Assembly: GCA_934364805.1 (NCBI GenBank)
Contig: CAKRMH010000004.1
Location: 1-64,000, forward strand
DNA length: 64,000 bases
Source of the DNA: an uncultured Lachnospiraceae bacterium
GTDB lineage: Bacteria; Bacillota; Clostridia; Lachnospirales; Lachnospiraceae
Reading direction: 5' to 3'
Part shown: in pieces, positions 24,820-32,799 of the stretch
Position numbering within the stretch: position 1 is the first letter of the stretch
How the letters are laid out: every line of letters begins with the position of its first letter
Position numbers and translations under genes: made by a program
Notes under the pieces: model-generated
The model's input: the letters and a program-made list of their open reading frames with translations, nothing else
The model's database searches: none
Told to the model about the DNA's origin: nothing

Positions 24820-24855
24820 AAGATGTCAGCTGTGCAAGCAGCTGGCATCTTTTAC
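24820..24855 (+). terminator. feo operon terminator
   Basis: AAGATGTCAGCTG pairs with CAGCTGGCATCTT (one G-T wobble) around TGCAAG and is followed by TTAC. Confidence 0.8.
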
Positions 24856-24884
24856 TTGACGGAAAATGTGAAAATGCGCATAAT
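24856..24884 (+). promoter_or_regulatory. promoter of the DMT permease gene
   Basis: TTGACG (24856-24861) and CATAAT (24879-24884) are 17 bases apart. Confidence 0.65.
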
Positions 24885-24928
24885 AAATTTTAATGTATCA
24901 AGCGATCGGTTAGAAAGGAATGAGTAGG

Positions 24929-25792
24929 ATGAATAACCGGAGACAGGGAATTTTGTATATTATTATGGCGGGCTTCTTTTTTGCACTTATGACCTTTTTT
25001 GTACGTCTTTCCGGAGACCTTCCGACTATGGAAAAGGCCTTTTTCCGCAATGCAGTGGCGGCAGTCATTGCATTTGGGACACTGGTAAAGAGTAAGGAAA
25101 AGTTTGCTTTCAAAAAAGAAAATATTCCGGACCTTTTTATGCGGAGTTTATGTGGAACACTTGGACTGATCTGCAATTTTTATGCGATCGATAAACTGAA
25201 TATTGCGGATGCAAACATTCTGAACAAACTATCGCCTTTTTTTGCAATTCTGATGTCTTATTTCATATTAAAGGAGAAGGCGAACAAGATAGAGTGGCTG
25301 AGCGTGATCGTTGCTTTTACCGGAGCACTTTTTGTCGTAAAACCATCCTTTAATATGCAGTTTGTTTATGCCATGATCGGCGTATGTGGTGGATTAGGTG
25401 CAGGAATTGCATATACATTTGTCCGCAAATTAGGGAAAAAGGGAGAGCGTGGACCAGTCATTGTATTGTGCTTCTCGGTTTTTTCCTGCGTGGTAACGAT
25501 GCCGTTTTTGATGTTCCAGTTTCAGCCAATGAGCCTGTCGCAGTTCGTATTTCTGATCCTGGCAGGGGTGTCAGCTGCCGGTGGACAGTTCAGCATTACA
25601 AAGGCTTATACCAAAGCACCTGCACGTGATATTTCGGTATTTGATTACACACAGGTATTGTTTGCAGCATTGCTTGGTTTTTTATTCCTGGATCAGATAC
25701 CGGATATGCTTAGCCTGATCGGTTATGTGATCATTATTGGAAGTGCTGTATTTAAATGGGCGTATATACGGAAACAGACGCAGAATGCATAG
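24929..25792 (+). CDS. EamA/RhaT-family (DMT) transporter
   Basis: The 287-residue membrane protein has ten predicted helices in two EamA repeats (first about residues 5-135, second about 145-285). Landmarks are FFRNAVAAVIAF, ADANILNKLSPFFAILMSYFILKEK in repeat 1 and ARDISVFDYTQVLFAALLGFLFLDQIPD in repeat 2. These permeases export or import amino acids or nucleotides; the substrate is unknown. ATG 24929 gives GAAAGGA nine bases of spacing, whereas ATG 24920 would sit directly against it. Confidence 0.85.
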   Translation: MNNRRQGILYIIMAGFFFALMTFFVRLSGDLPTMEKAFFRNAVAAVIAFGTLVKSKEKFAFKKENIPDLFMRSLCGTLGLICNFYAIDKLNIADANILNKLSPFFAILMSYFILKEKANKIEWLSVIVAFTGALFVVKPSFNMQFVYAMIGVCGGLGAGIAYTFVRKLGKKGERGPVIVLCFSVFSCVVTMPFLMFQFQPMSLSQFVFLILAGVSAAGGQFSITKAYTKAPARDISVFDYTQVLFAALLGFLFLDQIPDMLSLIGYVIIIGSAVFKWAYIRKQTQNA

Positions 25793-25863
25793 GTGGAAGT
25801 TTTACTTGAAACGAAAGATAACGAGTGCTATACTCACAACAACATAGTGTGGAGGAGAATGAT

Positions 25864-27099
25864 ATGGATAAGATGGAATTTACAAGGATCGATGGCGGTG
25901 TCTGTGCCGCAAAAGGATTTTGGGCAAATGGATTAAACTGTGGTCTGAATCCGGACAGAAATAAGAATGATCTTGGAATGATCTTTTCAACAGAGATCTG
26001 TAATGCGGCAGCAGTATATACGACTAATAAAGTAAAAGGTGCTCCGATCCTGGTAACGAAAAAGCATCTTGAAGCAACCGGAAAGAAAGCAAGAGCAGTG
26101 ATCGTAAACAGTAAGAATGCGAATACCTGCAATGCGGATGGAGAAGAAAAGGCACAGAAGATGTGTGAACTTGCTGCAAAAGAACTTGGAATTTCAGCGG
26201 ATGAGGTGATTGTCGCTTCTACAGGTGTTATCGGTCAGATTCTTCCAATCGAGCCGATCGCAGATCATGTGAAGGAGCTTGCGGCGGGGCTTGCACCTGA
26301 GAATCATGACAAGGCTGCAAATGCGATCATGACAACAGATACATTCCCGAAGGAAGTCGCAGTACAGTTTACACTGGATGGAAAGACCTGTACGGTTGGT
26401 GGAATGGCAAAGGGAAGTGGAATGATCCATCCCAATATGGCTACAACACTGAATTTTGTGACAACGGATGTGGCCATTTCTTCTGAGCTGATCCAGAAAG
26501 CACTGTCTGAGATCGTAAAAGTTACTTACAATTGTCTGAGCATTGACGGAGATACCTCTACCAATGACATGGTAAGTATCATGGCAAATGGTCTTGCAGG
26601 TAACACCAAGATCACAGAAGAAAACGAAGATTATGAGATCTTCCGCAAAGCATTGTATGAAGTGCTTATGAATATGACAAAGATGCTCGCAAAAGATGGT
26701 GAAGGTGCCAGCAAGATGCTGGAATGCACGGTATCCGGGGCACCGGATCAGGACACTGCGATCATCGTTGCCAAAAGTGTCATCCGTTCTCCGTTATTCA
26801 AATGTGCGATGTTTGGAGAGGATGCAAACTGGGGAAGAATTCTCTGCGCAGTCGGATATGCGGATGCTGATTTTGACATCACAAAGGTTGGCGTGGATCT
26901 TGCTTCTGCAAAAGGACGTATTGCAGTGTGCAGAAATGGTTCCGGAGTTGAATTTTCTGAGGATGAGGCGAAGGTGATTCTTGGTGAGGATGAGATCTAC
27001 ATTTATATTGATCTTGGACAGGGGGAAGCTTCTGCTAAAGCATGGGGCTGTGATCTGACCTATGATTATGTAAAAATCAATGGAGATTATCGTTCCTAA
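25864..27099 (+). CDS. argJ: bifunctional ornithine acetyltransferase / N-acetylglutamate synthase
   Basis: The 411-residue ArgJ moves acetyl from N-acetylornithine to glutamate, recycling the acetyl group in arginine synthesis. Landmarks are NSKNANTCNADGE, ASTGVIGQILPI, MTTDTFPK, and the self-cleavage site GGMAKGSGMIHPNMATTLNF, where the Thr after MA becomes the N-terminal nucleophile of the beta chain. SIDGDTSTNDM and EDANWGRI follow. ATG 25864 has GGAGGAG upstream. No other arg gene is near; a regulator of the Lrp family follows. Confidence 0.94.
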   Translation: MDKMEFTRIDGGVCAAKGFWANGLNCGLNPDRNKNDLGMIFSTEICNAAAVYTTNKVKGAPILVTKKHLEATGKKARAVIVNSKNANTCNADGEEKAQKMCELAAKELGISADEVIVASTGVIGQILPIEPIADHVKELAAGLAPENHDKAANAIMTTDTFPKEVAVQFTLDGKTCTVGGMAKGSGMIHPNMATTLNFVTTDVAISSELIQKALSEIVKVTYNCLSIDGDTSTNDMVSIMANGLAGNTKITEENEDYEIFRKALYEVLMNMTKMLAKDGEGASKMLECTVSGAPDQDTAIIVAKSVIRSPLFKCAMFGEDANWGRILCAVGYADADFDITKVGVDLASAKGRIAVCRNGSGVEFSEDEAKVILGEDEIYIYIDLGQGEASAKAWGCDLTYDYVKINGDYRS

Positions 27100-27106
27100 C
27101 GTGAAA

Positions 27107-27135
27107 TTGACATTTGCGGGAACAAATGCTATATT
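27107..27135 (+). promoter_or_regulatory. strong promoter of the Lrp-family gene
   Basis: A perfect TTGACA (27107-27112) and TATATT (27130-27135) with 17-base spacing. The expected start is near 27142. Confidence 0.8.
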
Positions 27136-27164
27136 GAAAACAAAAAAGAAAAAACAGAGCGAAC

Positions 27165-27206
27165 AAAGGTGTTCTGGACCGATAAGGTTCAGGGCACCTT
27201 TTTGTT
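27165..27206 (+). terminator. candidate attenuator hairpin in the Lrp-family gene leader
   Basis: A 16-base stem (27165-27180 with 27186-27201, including three G-T wobbles) around GATAA ends in a T-run. It lies only about 23 bases after the expected transcription start and 26 bases before the start codon of the next gene. Because it separates the strong promoter from the gene, it looks like an attenuator rather than the argJ terminator alone. Confidence 0.65.
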
Positions 27207-27228
27207 TATTTTATAGGAGAATGGTTTT

Positions 27229-27708
27229 ATGAGGACAAATCTGGATGCAATTGATGAAAAAATTATAGAATTATTACAGGAGAATGCACGCATATCCATT
27301 AAAGAGATCGCCGGGCAGGTATTTTTATCTTCGCCAGCAGTTACGGCAAGGATCGAGAGGCTCGAAAAGAACCATATTATTACCGGGTATCATGCCCAGA
27401 TCAATCCGGATGCACTTGGGTACTGTATCAAAGCATTTATTAACCTTGAAGTAGAACCGGTTCAAAAAAAGGAATTTTATCCTTTTATAGAGGCAATTCC
27501 GAATGTGGTAGAGTGCAGCTGTGTGACAGGGGAGTATGCGATGTTGATTGAGGTTGCCTTTGAGAACACGGTAGAACTGGATCATTTTATTAATGAACTC
27601 CAGCATTTTGGAAAAACCAAGACACTGATTGCTTTTTCCACTTCTGTGGAGCACCGGAATGTACCGATCCATTCCTGGAGACTGGAAGAAGTAAAGAGCA
27701 GTGATTGA
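27229..27708 (+). CDS. Lrp/AsnC-family transcriptional regulator
   Basis: The 159-residue regulator has an N-terminal helix-turn-helix (DEKIIELLQENARISIKEIAGQVFLSSPAVTARIERLEK, about residues 8-45) and a C-terminal RAM/AsnC ligand domain (about 68-145, with VVECSCVTGEYAMLIEVAFEN). Such proteins sense amino acids. RBS AGGAGAATGG precedes the ATG. Expression may be set by the hairpin in its leader. Targets are unknown; argJ upstream and rpiB downstream are candidates. Confidence 0.9.
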   Translation: MRTNLDAIDEKIIELLQENARISIKEIAGQVFLSSPAVTARIERLEKNHIITGYHAQINPDALGYCIKAFINLEVEPVQKKEFYPFIEAIPNVVECSCVTGEYAMLIEVAFENTVELDHFINELQHFGKTKTLIAFSTSVEHRNVPIHSWRLEEVKSSD

Positions 27709-27726
27709 CGAGTGCACCTTACTGTG

Positions 27727-27767
27727 ATACTCTAATAATTAAAGAAAAAATACTCTAATAATTAGAG
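27727..27767. repeat. two direct copies of a 15-bp motif, one completed to a palindrome, before rpiB
   Basis: ATACTCTAATAATTA occurs at 27727-27741 and 27750-27764, 23 bases apart. The second copy extends to CTCTAATAATTAGAG (27753-27767), which is a palindrome around one central base. The pair lies in the 84-base gap before rpiB and is a candidate operator. Confidence 0.5.
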
Positions 27768-27792
27768 AAATGACAAAGTGAGGAATATATCA

Positions 27793-28239
27793 ATGAAGAT
27801 TGCAATTGCAAATGATCACGCAGCAGTAGAAATGAAGAACGAAATTATGGCATATTTAAAGGAACTTGGACACGAAGTTATCAATTATGGAACGGATACC
27901 AACGAGAGCTGTAATTATCCGGAATTCGGAGAACGTGTTGGACGGGCTGTTGTGGATGGAGAAGCAGACTGTGGAGTACTGATCTGTGGAACCGGAGTTG
28001 GAATTTCAATCGCAGCAAATAAAGTAAACGGTGTACGTGCAGCAGTATGCTCTGATGCGACAACAGCACATCTGGTAAAAGAACATAATAATGCGAACAT
28101 CATCGCATTCGGTGCAAGAATTGTTGGTTTGGAGACCGCAAAGGATATTGTGAAGTCTTATCTGGATGCAGAATATATGGGCGGAAGACATCAGACCCGT
28201 ATCGACATGATCCACGAAATTGAGAAGCGAAATAAATAA
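27793..28239 (+). CDS. rpiB: ribose-5-phosphate isomerase B
   Basis: The 148-residue RpiB/LacAB-family sugar isomerase interconverts ribose-5-phosphate and ribulose-5-phosphate. Landmarks are IAIANDHAAVEMKNEI at the N-terminus, the catalytic-cysteine loop VLICGTGVGISIAANK, GVRAAVCSDATTA, and HNNANIIAFGARI. ATG 27793 fits the family start and has GTGAGGA upstream; a GTG at 27778 overlaps that site. Confidence 0.93.
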   Translation: MKIAIANDHAAVEMKNEIMAYLKELGHEVINYGTDTNESCNYPEFGERVGRAVVDGEADCGVLICGTGVGISIAANKVNGVRAAVCSDATTAHLVKEHNNANIIAFGARIVGLETAKDIVKSYLDAEYMGGRHQTRIDMIHEIEKRNK

Positions 28240-28322
28240 AACTTGAAATGTATTGGCTTTTATTGTAAAATGGACGGATGAGAGAGTTTTTTACTCGAAG
28301 TGTTATTAAGGAGGAAGATCGA

Positions 28323-28880
28323 ATGATTTCAGCAGGAGATTTCAGAAATGGTGTTACCATCGAATACGAAGGAAACATTTATCAGATTATTGAATTCCAG
28401 CATGTTAAACCAGGTAAAGGCGCAGCCTTTGTTAGAACAAAATTAAAAAATATCATCAGTGGTGGTGTAGTTGAGAAAACTTTCCGTCCAACTGAGAAAT
28501 GCCCAACTGCACATATCGACAGAAAAGATATGCAGTATTTATACTCAGATGAGGATTTCTACTACTTCATGGATGTAGAGACTTATGATCAGATCCAGCT
28601 TCCAAAAGCAGATGTAGCAGAGTCTTTGAAATTTGTAAAAGAGAATGAGATGGTTAAAGTATGCTCCCACAAAGGAAACGTATTTGCTGTAGAGCCACCA
28701 TTATTCGTAGAATTAACAATTACAGAGACAGAGCCAGGATTTAAAGGTGATACAGCTACTGGTGCTACAAAACCTGCAACTGTTGAGACAGGCGCAACTG
28801 TTTATGTACCATTATTCGTTGAGCAGGATGATGTGATCAAGATCGATACAAGAACAGGTGAATATCTGTCACGTGTTTAA
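28323..28880 (+). CDS. efp: translation elongation factor P
   Basis: The 185-residue EF-P stimulates peptide-bond formation at polyproline stretches. It has three beta-barrel domains. The exposed loop HVKPGKGAAFVR carries the conserved lysine that is modified in many bacteria. The ending TRTGEYLSRV is typical. ATG 28323 has AAGGAGG upstream; the longer open frame to 28278 is not family sequence. A strong terminator follows. Confidence 0.96.
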   Translation: MISAGDFRNGVTIEYEGNIYQIIEFQHVKPGKGAAFVRTKLKNIISGGVVEKTFRPTEKCPTAHIDRKDMQYLYSDEDFYYFMDVETYDQIQLPKADVAESLKFVKENEMVKVCSHKGNVFAVEPPLFVELTITETEPGFKGDTATGATKPATVETGATVYVPLFVEQDDVIKIDTRTGEYLSRV

Positions 28881-28919
28881 TCACACAGGATATGGTTTAT
28901 TGTGAATAAGAAAGAGATG

Positions 28920-28957
28920 AGATCGGGAAACGACAGTTTCCCGGTCTTTTTATTTTG
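28920..28957 (+). terminator. efp terminator
   Basis: GATCGGGAAAC and GTTTCCCGGTC pair around GACA (one G-T wobble) and are followed by TTTTTATTTT. Confidence 0.9.
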
Positions 28958-28958
28958 G

Positions 28959-29273
28959 AGGATTAGGGTGTCAAAAGTCGTCTTTCAACTTAGTGACTTG
29001 CAAATTGCACAAAGCAGTGACTGATTTTGTGACTTTGGAGAAAATTAGAAAATCTTAGTTTGCCTGTGTGGGGTTAGTGTTTTGCTGCCATGGACGGCAG
29101 CAAAAGTCTTAACGCCCCATGGACGGGGCGTTTAAGACGTACACGTTACTTTAAAAAATATAATCAGGCAAACTTAGATTTTCTTATTTTCGGACAATGG
29201 AACATAATTAGAATTGCTTTGTGCAATTTGTTAATTGAAAAAAATAAAAGACGACTTTTGACACCCTAATCCT
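28959..29273. repeat. 315-bp foldback element with nested inverted repeats
   Basis: The ends are 27-base perfect inverted repeats (28959-28985 and 29247-29273). Inside them are a 16-base perfect pair (29001-29016 and 29215-29230) and a 27-base pair with two mismatches (29040-29066 and 29165-29191). The core holds two hairpins of the TwoAYGGAY type. There is no coding frame. No target-site duplication is evident right outside the ends. The element fills the gap between the efp terminator and the PTS gene. It could be a MITE-like mobile unit or a very long-stemmed RNA. Confidence 0.8.
29040..29191 (+). ncRNA. TwoAYGGAY-type structured RNA
   Basis: Two adjacent hairpins both end in the hexaloop ATGGAC. 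The first is TTTTGCTGCC-ATGGAC-GGCAGCAAAA (29080-29105). The second has loop 29119-29124 closed by CGCCCC and GGGGCG with an eight-base extension and one bulge (29106-29138). They are enclosed by a long outer stem (29040-29066 with 29165-29191). Paired hairpins with AYGGAY loops define the TwoAYGGAY motif, a conserved RNA of unknown function known mostly from Clostridia and gut metagenomes. The loops fit the pattern only on the plus strand. Confidence 0.75.
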
Positions 29274-29369
29274 ATGAAGTAAAAACTTCGTAGTGATGCG
29301 TTATAGCATTGTTATATGAATTCCGAAAATTGGATACACTATATATGAATTTATCAAACGAGGTGCAAT

Positions 29370-31463
29370 ATGAAAGACAAGATTTTTGGAATTTTACAGC
29401 GTGTCGGAAGATCATTTATGCTTCCAATCGCAATTCTTCCGGTAGCAGGACTGCTTTTGGGACTCGGAGGATCATTTACCAATGAGACAATGTTAAAAAC
29501 ATATGGACTGCTCAAAGTCATGGGACCTGGTACGATACTTAATCAGATTCTTCAGGTAATGAATGCCGCAGGAAATATTGTTTTTACCAATCTTCCGGTT
29601 ATTTTTGCAATGGGGGTTGCAATTGGAATGGCGAAAAAGGAGAAAGAGGTTGCGGCACTGGCGGCGGTCATTTCTTTTTTTATCATGCATGCTTCGATCG
29701 CAGCACTCATTCTGTCGAACGGTGGAAAGGAAGCAATGCTTTCCGGTGCGGTAACCGATGTCTGCGGGATGGAATCTCTTCAGATGGGGGTATTTGGAGG
29801 AATTCTGGTCGGATTAGGTGTGGCAGCACTTCACAACCGGTTTTACAGGATCGAGCTTCCGCAGGTATTATCCTTTTTTGGAGGCACCAGATTCGTGCCG
29901 ATCATTTCCGGGATTGTGTATGTGGGGGTTGGTATCCTGATGTATTTTATCTGGCCGGCGATCCAGTCTGGAATTTATGCGATTGGGGATCTGGTATTAA
30001 GATCCGGATATGTGGGAACGTGGGTGTATGGATTTATGGAACGTCTGCTGATTCCATTTGGACTGCATCATGTGTTTTATCTGCCATTCTGGCAGACTGC
30101 TGTAGGCGGAACATTTGAAGTAGGCGGACAGACGATCGAGGGAGCTCAGAATATTTTCTTCGCACAGCTGTCGGATCCGTCAGTCACACATTTTACCGTT
30201 TCTGCTACAAGATTTATGTCTGGAAAATTTCCACTGATGATCTTCGGACTTCCGGGTGCAGCGCTTGCCATGTACCGCACTGCGGCAACGGAGAAGAAAA
30301 AAGCAGTTTCCGGACTGCTCTTATCGGCTGCGCTGACTTCAATGATTACAGGTATTACAGAGCCGCTTGAGTTTACCTTTTTATTTGTAGCTCCGTTATT
30401 ATATGGAATCCATTGTGTACTTGCTGGATTTGCCTATATGCTTATGCATGTATTTCAGGTCGGAGTAGGAATGACATTTTCCGGAGGATTCATCGATCTG
30501 TTTTTGTTTGGAATCCTACAGGGAAACAGAAGGACAAGCTGGCTTTGGATACTGGTTGTCGGAGCCGTGTATTTCTTCGTGTACTATTTCCTTTTTTCCT
30601 ATCTGATCCGAAAACTGGATCTGAAAACACCGGGACGGGAGAATTCAGATGAAGTGAAATTGTATACAAGAGCGGATGTTGACAAAAGTAAGGAACGGGA
30701 AGAAAAAAATGATTCCCAGGATGAGATTTCTGCAGGAATTTTAAAAGGACTTGGAGGAAAAGATAACATCTCGGATGTGGACTGCTGTGCGACCAGACTG
30801 CGTTGTACAGTTTACCGGGCAGAACTTGTGGATGACAATATGCTAAAGGCAACCGGAGCATCCGGTGTGGTGCATAAAGGCAATGGCGTACAGATTATTT
30901 ACGGGCCGAGAGTAACGGTTATCAAGTCAAACTTTGAAGATTATCTGGAAAATATACCAAAGCATGTGGAAGAACCAGAAGAAGTTGAGAAGAAAGTAAA
31001 AGTTATCGCCAGTCCGATCACCGGAATCGCAGCAGAACTTTCCACGGCCCCGGATGAAGGCTTTGCTGGGAAAATGATGGGAGATGGTGTGGTCGTGACA
31101 CCAACGGAAGAATACGTGGTTGCCCCGGAGGATGGAGAAGTAACGTTTGTATTTGAAACGAAGCATGCCATAGGATTTACAACCTCAGATGGAACAGCGC
31201 TTCTCATCCATGTAGGAATCGATACGGTAAAATTGAATGGAAACGGATTTGAGGTGTTTGTAAAGGATGGACAGAAGGTGAAAAAAGGGCAGAAAATGTT
31301 AAAACTGGATCTGGAATATATCAAAACCCATGCCCCTTCGCTGTGTTCACCGATCCTTTGCACAGAACTTGTGGATGGAGAGTCTGTGCGTCTGCTTTCC
31401 AGTGGAAAAGTAAAAGCGCTCGATCCGTTGTTTGCCATTGAATCAGGCGAGCTTCCGCAGTGA
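29370..31463 (+). CDS. PTS sugar transporter, fused IICBA (glucose/N-acetylglucosamine family)
   Basis: The 697-residue permease takes up and phosphorylates a sugar. Its IIC membrane domain (residues 1 to about 420) carries MLPIAILPVAGLLLGLG and TGITEPLEFTFLFVAP. A IIB domain (about 450-530) has the phosphocysteine in DVDCCATRLRCTV. A complete IIA domain (about 555-690) has the phosphohistidine in LLIHVGIDTVKLNGNGF. The glucose family is clear; the exact sugar (glucose, GlcNAc or maltose) is not. No antiterminator gene or RAT-like site was seen. Its 3' end overlaps the convergent flippase gene by 21 bases. Confidence 0.92.
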   Translation: MKDKIFGILQRVGRSFMLPIAILPVAGLLLGLGGSFTNETMLKTYGLLKVMGPGTILNQILQVMNAAGNIVFTNLPVIFAMGVAIGMAKKEKEVAALAAVISFFIMHASIAALILSNGGKEAMLSGAVTDVCGMESLQMGVFGGILVGLGVAALHNRFYRIELPQVLSFFGGTRFVPIISGIVYVGVGILMYFIWPAIQSGIYAIGDLVLRSGYVGTWVYGFMERLLIPFGLHHVFYLPFWQTAVGGTFEVGGQTIEGAQNIFFAQLSDPSVTHFTVSATRFMSGKFPLMIFGLPGAALAMYRTAATEKKKAVSGLLLSAALTSMITGITEPLEFTFLFVAPLLYGIHCVLAGFAYMLMHVFQVGVGMTFSGGFIDLFLFGILQGNRRTSWLWILVVGAVYFFVYYFLFSYLIRKLDLKTPGRENSDEVKLYTRADVDKSKEREEKNDSQDEISAGILKGLGGKDNISDVDCCATRLRCTVYRAELVDDNMLKATGASGVVHKGNGVQIIYGPRVTVIKSNFEDYLENIPKHVEEPEEVEKKVKVIASPITGIAAELSTAPDEGFAGKMMGDGVVVTPTEEYVVAPEDGEVTFVFETKHAIGFTTSDGTALLIHVGIDTVKLNGNGFEVFVKDGQKVKKGQKMLKLDLEYIKTHAPSLCSPILCTELVDGESVRLLSSGKVKALDPLFAIESGELPQ

Positions 31464-32744
31464 GAAAATACAAAGCAGGGCCATAACAATCTGACTGACC
31501 AGCATGCCGGAAAGACCGGCGCGGATCCCGTATAGAGGGATCAACACCCAGATGATAACAATCCGGATCGCACATCCGAGAAGATTAATGTAAAACGGAA
31601 TTTTTGGATAGCCAAGTCCATGCAGAATGCTGCTCAACAGGGCATTCAGATACATGAATGGGCAGATCCAGCTTAAGATCTTGATATAAGTTCCGGCGAG
31701 GGTATTACAGAAAATCCGGTTACCGATAACATCTGCGGTGAAAAGAAACAGCAGCGTAAAAGCAAAGCCGAGCAGTAGGCCGTAATAGATGGCGCTGGTG
31801 ATGGCATGGTGGATCGCAGCAGTGTTTTTTTTCGTTTTTGCTTCGGATATGACAGGAAGCAGAAGAACAGATACGGAATTGGTCAGTACCGTTGGAAAGA
31901 GAATGAACGAAAGCGACATTCCGGTGAGGATTCCATACACACTCAGGGCATTGGCAGAATCGTAGCCAAACAGGCGCAGTTGTCTTGGAATCAGCAGATT
32001 TTCCACGCTCGAACAGAGGTTTATCAGGACGCGGTTGGCGGTCAGTGGAACAGCCATAATGATCAGTGCCCGTGCACTTTGTTTCAGACTTCCGGAAAAG
32101 TGATGGAAGCCGACTGCGGTCACAGAGATGAGCATTCCCAAAAATTCTCCGATGACGATGCCCCAGATTGCATCGACCGGACGGAGTGTGGAACCATGAT
32201 CGGAAGCAATATTGCAGATCAGATAGACACCGGCAACACGTGCAACCTGTTCTGCCAGCTGGCTGACGGAGGGAATCAGTGCTTTTTGTTTTCCATAATA
32301 ATAACCATTGATGCAGGCATGCACGCTTGCAGGAACAAGACACAGTGTCATGGCACAAAGCAGGCTTTCACAGCGCGGTTCCTGTAAAAGTTCACTGGCG
32401 ATAAAACCTGCATTCCGGCAGATGACAAATGAGACCAGAACAGAAAGACTACAGGAGAGCAGGAGCCCGAGCATCAGATACAGCCGGGCTCCTGCTTCGT
32501 TTGCTTTTGCAGTTTCTTCAGCGACAAAGCGGGAAAGAGCAGTCTGGATGCCTGCACCGGTCAGGGAAAGGCAAAGGGACATGACAGGAAATACAAGTTG
32601 ATAGATTCCCAGTCCTTCTGCACCAATTGTGCGTGAGAGGAATATTCTATAGAAGAAGCCGATGATACGGCTTAAAACACCTGCGGCAGTTAAAAAAAGT
32701 GTTCCTGTGATCAGAGGATTTTTCAGTTTCTGGATGAAAGTCAT
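31443..32744 (-). CDS. SpoVB-like polysaccharide/lipid flippase (MOP superfamily)
   Basis: The 433-residue membrane protein has about twelve hydrophobic helices. The N-terminus GTLFLTAAGVLSRIIGFFYRIFLSRTIGAEGLGIYQLVFPV is typical of the SpoVB/MurJ/RfbX branch of the MOP superfamily. These proteins flip lipid-linked cell wall or polysaccharide precursors; SpoVB acts in spore cortex synthesis. At 433 residues it is shorter than Bacillus SpoVB (about 518), lacking C-terminal helices. GGAGTT precedes the start. It is transcribed leftward and overlaps the PTS gene tail to tail. Confidence 0.8.
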   Translation of the reverse strand: MTFIQKLKNPLITGTLFLTAAGVLSRIIGFFYRIFLSRTIGAEGLGIYQLVFPVMSLCLSLTGAGIQTALSRFVAEETAKANEAGARLYLMLGLLLSCSLSVLVSFVICRNAGFIASELLQEPRCESLLCAMTLCLVPASVHACINGYYYGKQKALIPSVSQLAEQVARVAGVYLICNIASDHGSTLRPVDAIWGIVIGEFLGMLISVTAVGFHHFSGSLKQSARALIIMAVPLTANRVLINLCSSVENLLIPRQLRLFGYDSANALSVYGILTGMSLSFILFPTVLTNSVSVLLLPVISEAKTKKNTAAIHHAITSAIYYGLLLGFAFTLLFLFTADVIGNRIFCNTLAGTYIKILSWICPFMYLNALLSSILHGLGYPKIPFYINLLGCAIRIVIIWVLIPLYGIRAGLSGMLVSQIVMALLCIFSLRKLA

Positions 32745-32799
32745 GGAAGAACTCCATAGGGTGCATTTAATTTAAATATATGATATAAAGGGGCTGCGT

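Noticed and set aside
28959..29273. The foldback element as a remnant of a full insertion sequence
   Set aside because: There is no transposase fragment in any frame and no clear target duplication. Structured RNA or a non-autonomous element explains it better.
31806..32387. A 193-codon open frame on the plus strand opposite the flippase gene
   Set aside because: It is antisense to a clear membrane protein with family motifs, has no ribosome binding site and no recognisable domain.
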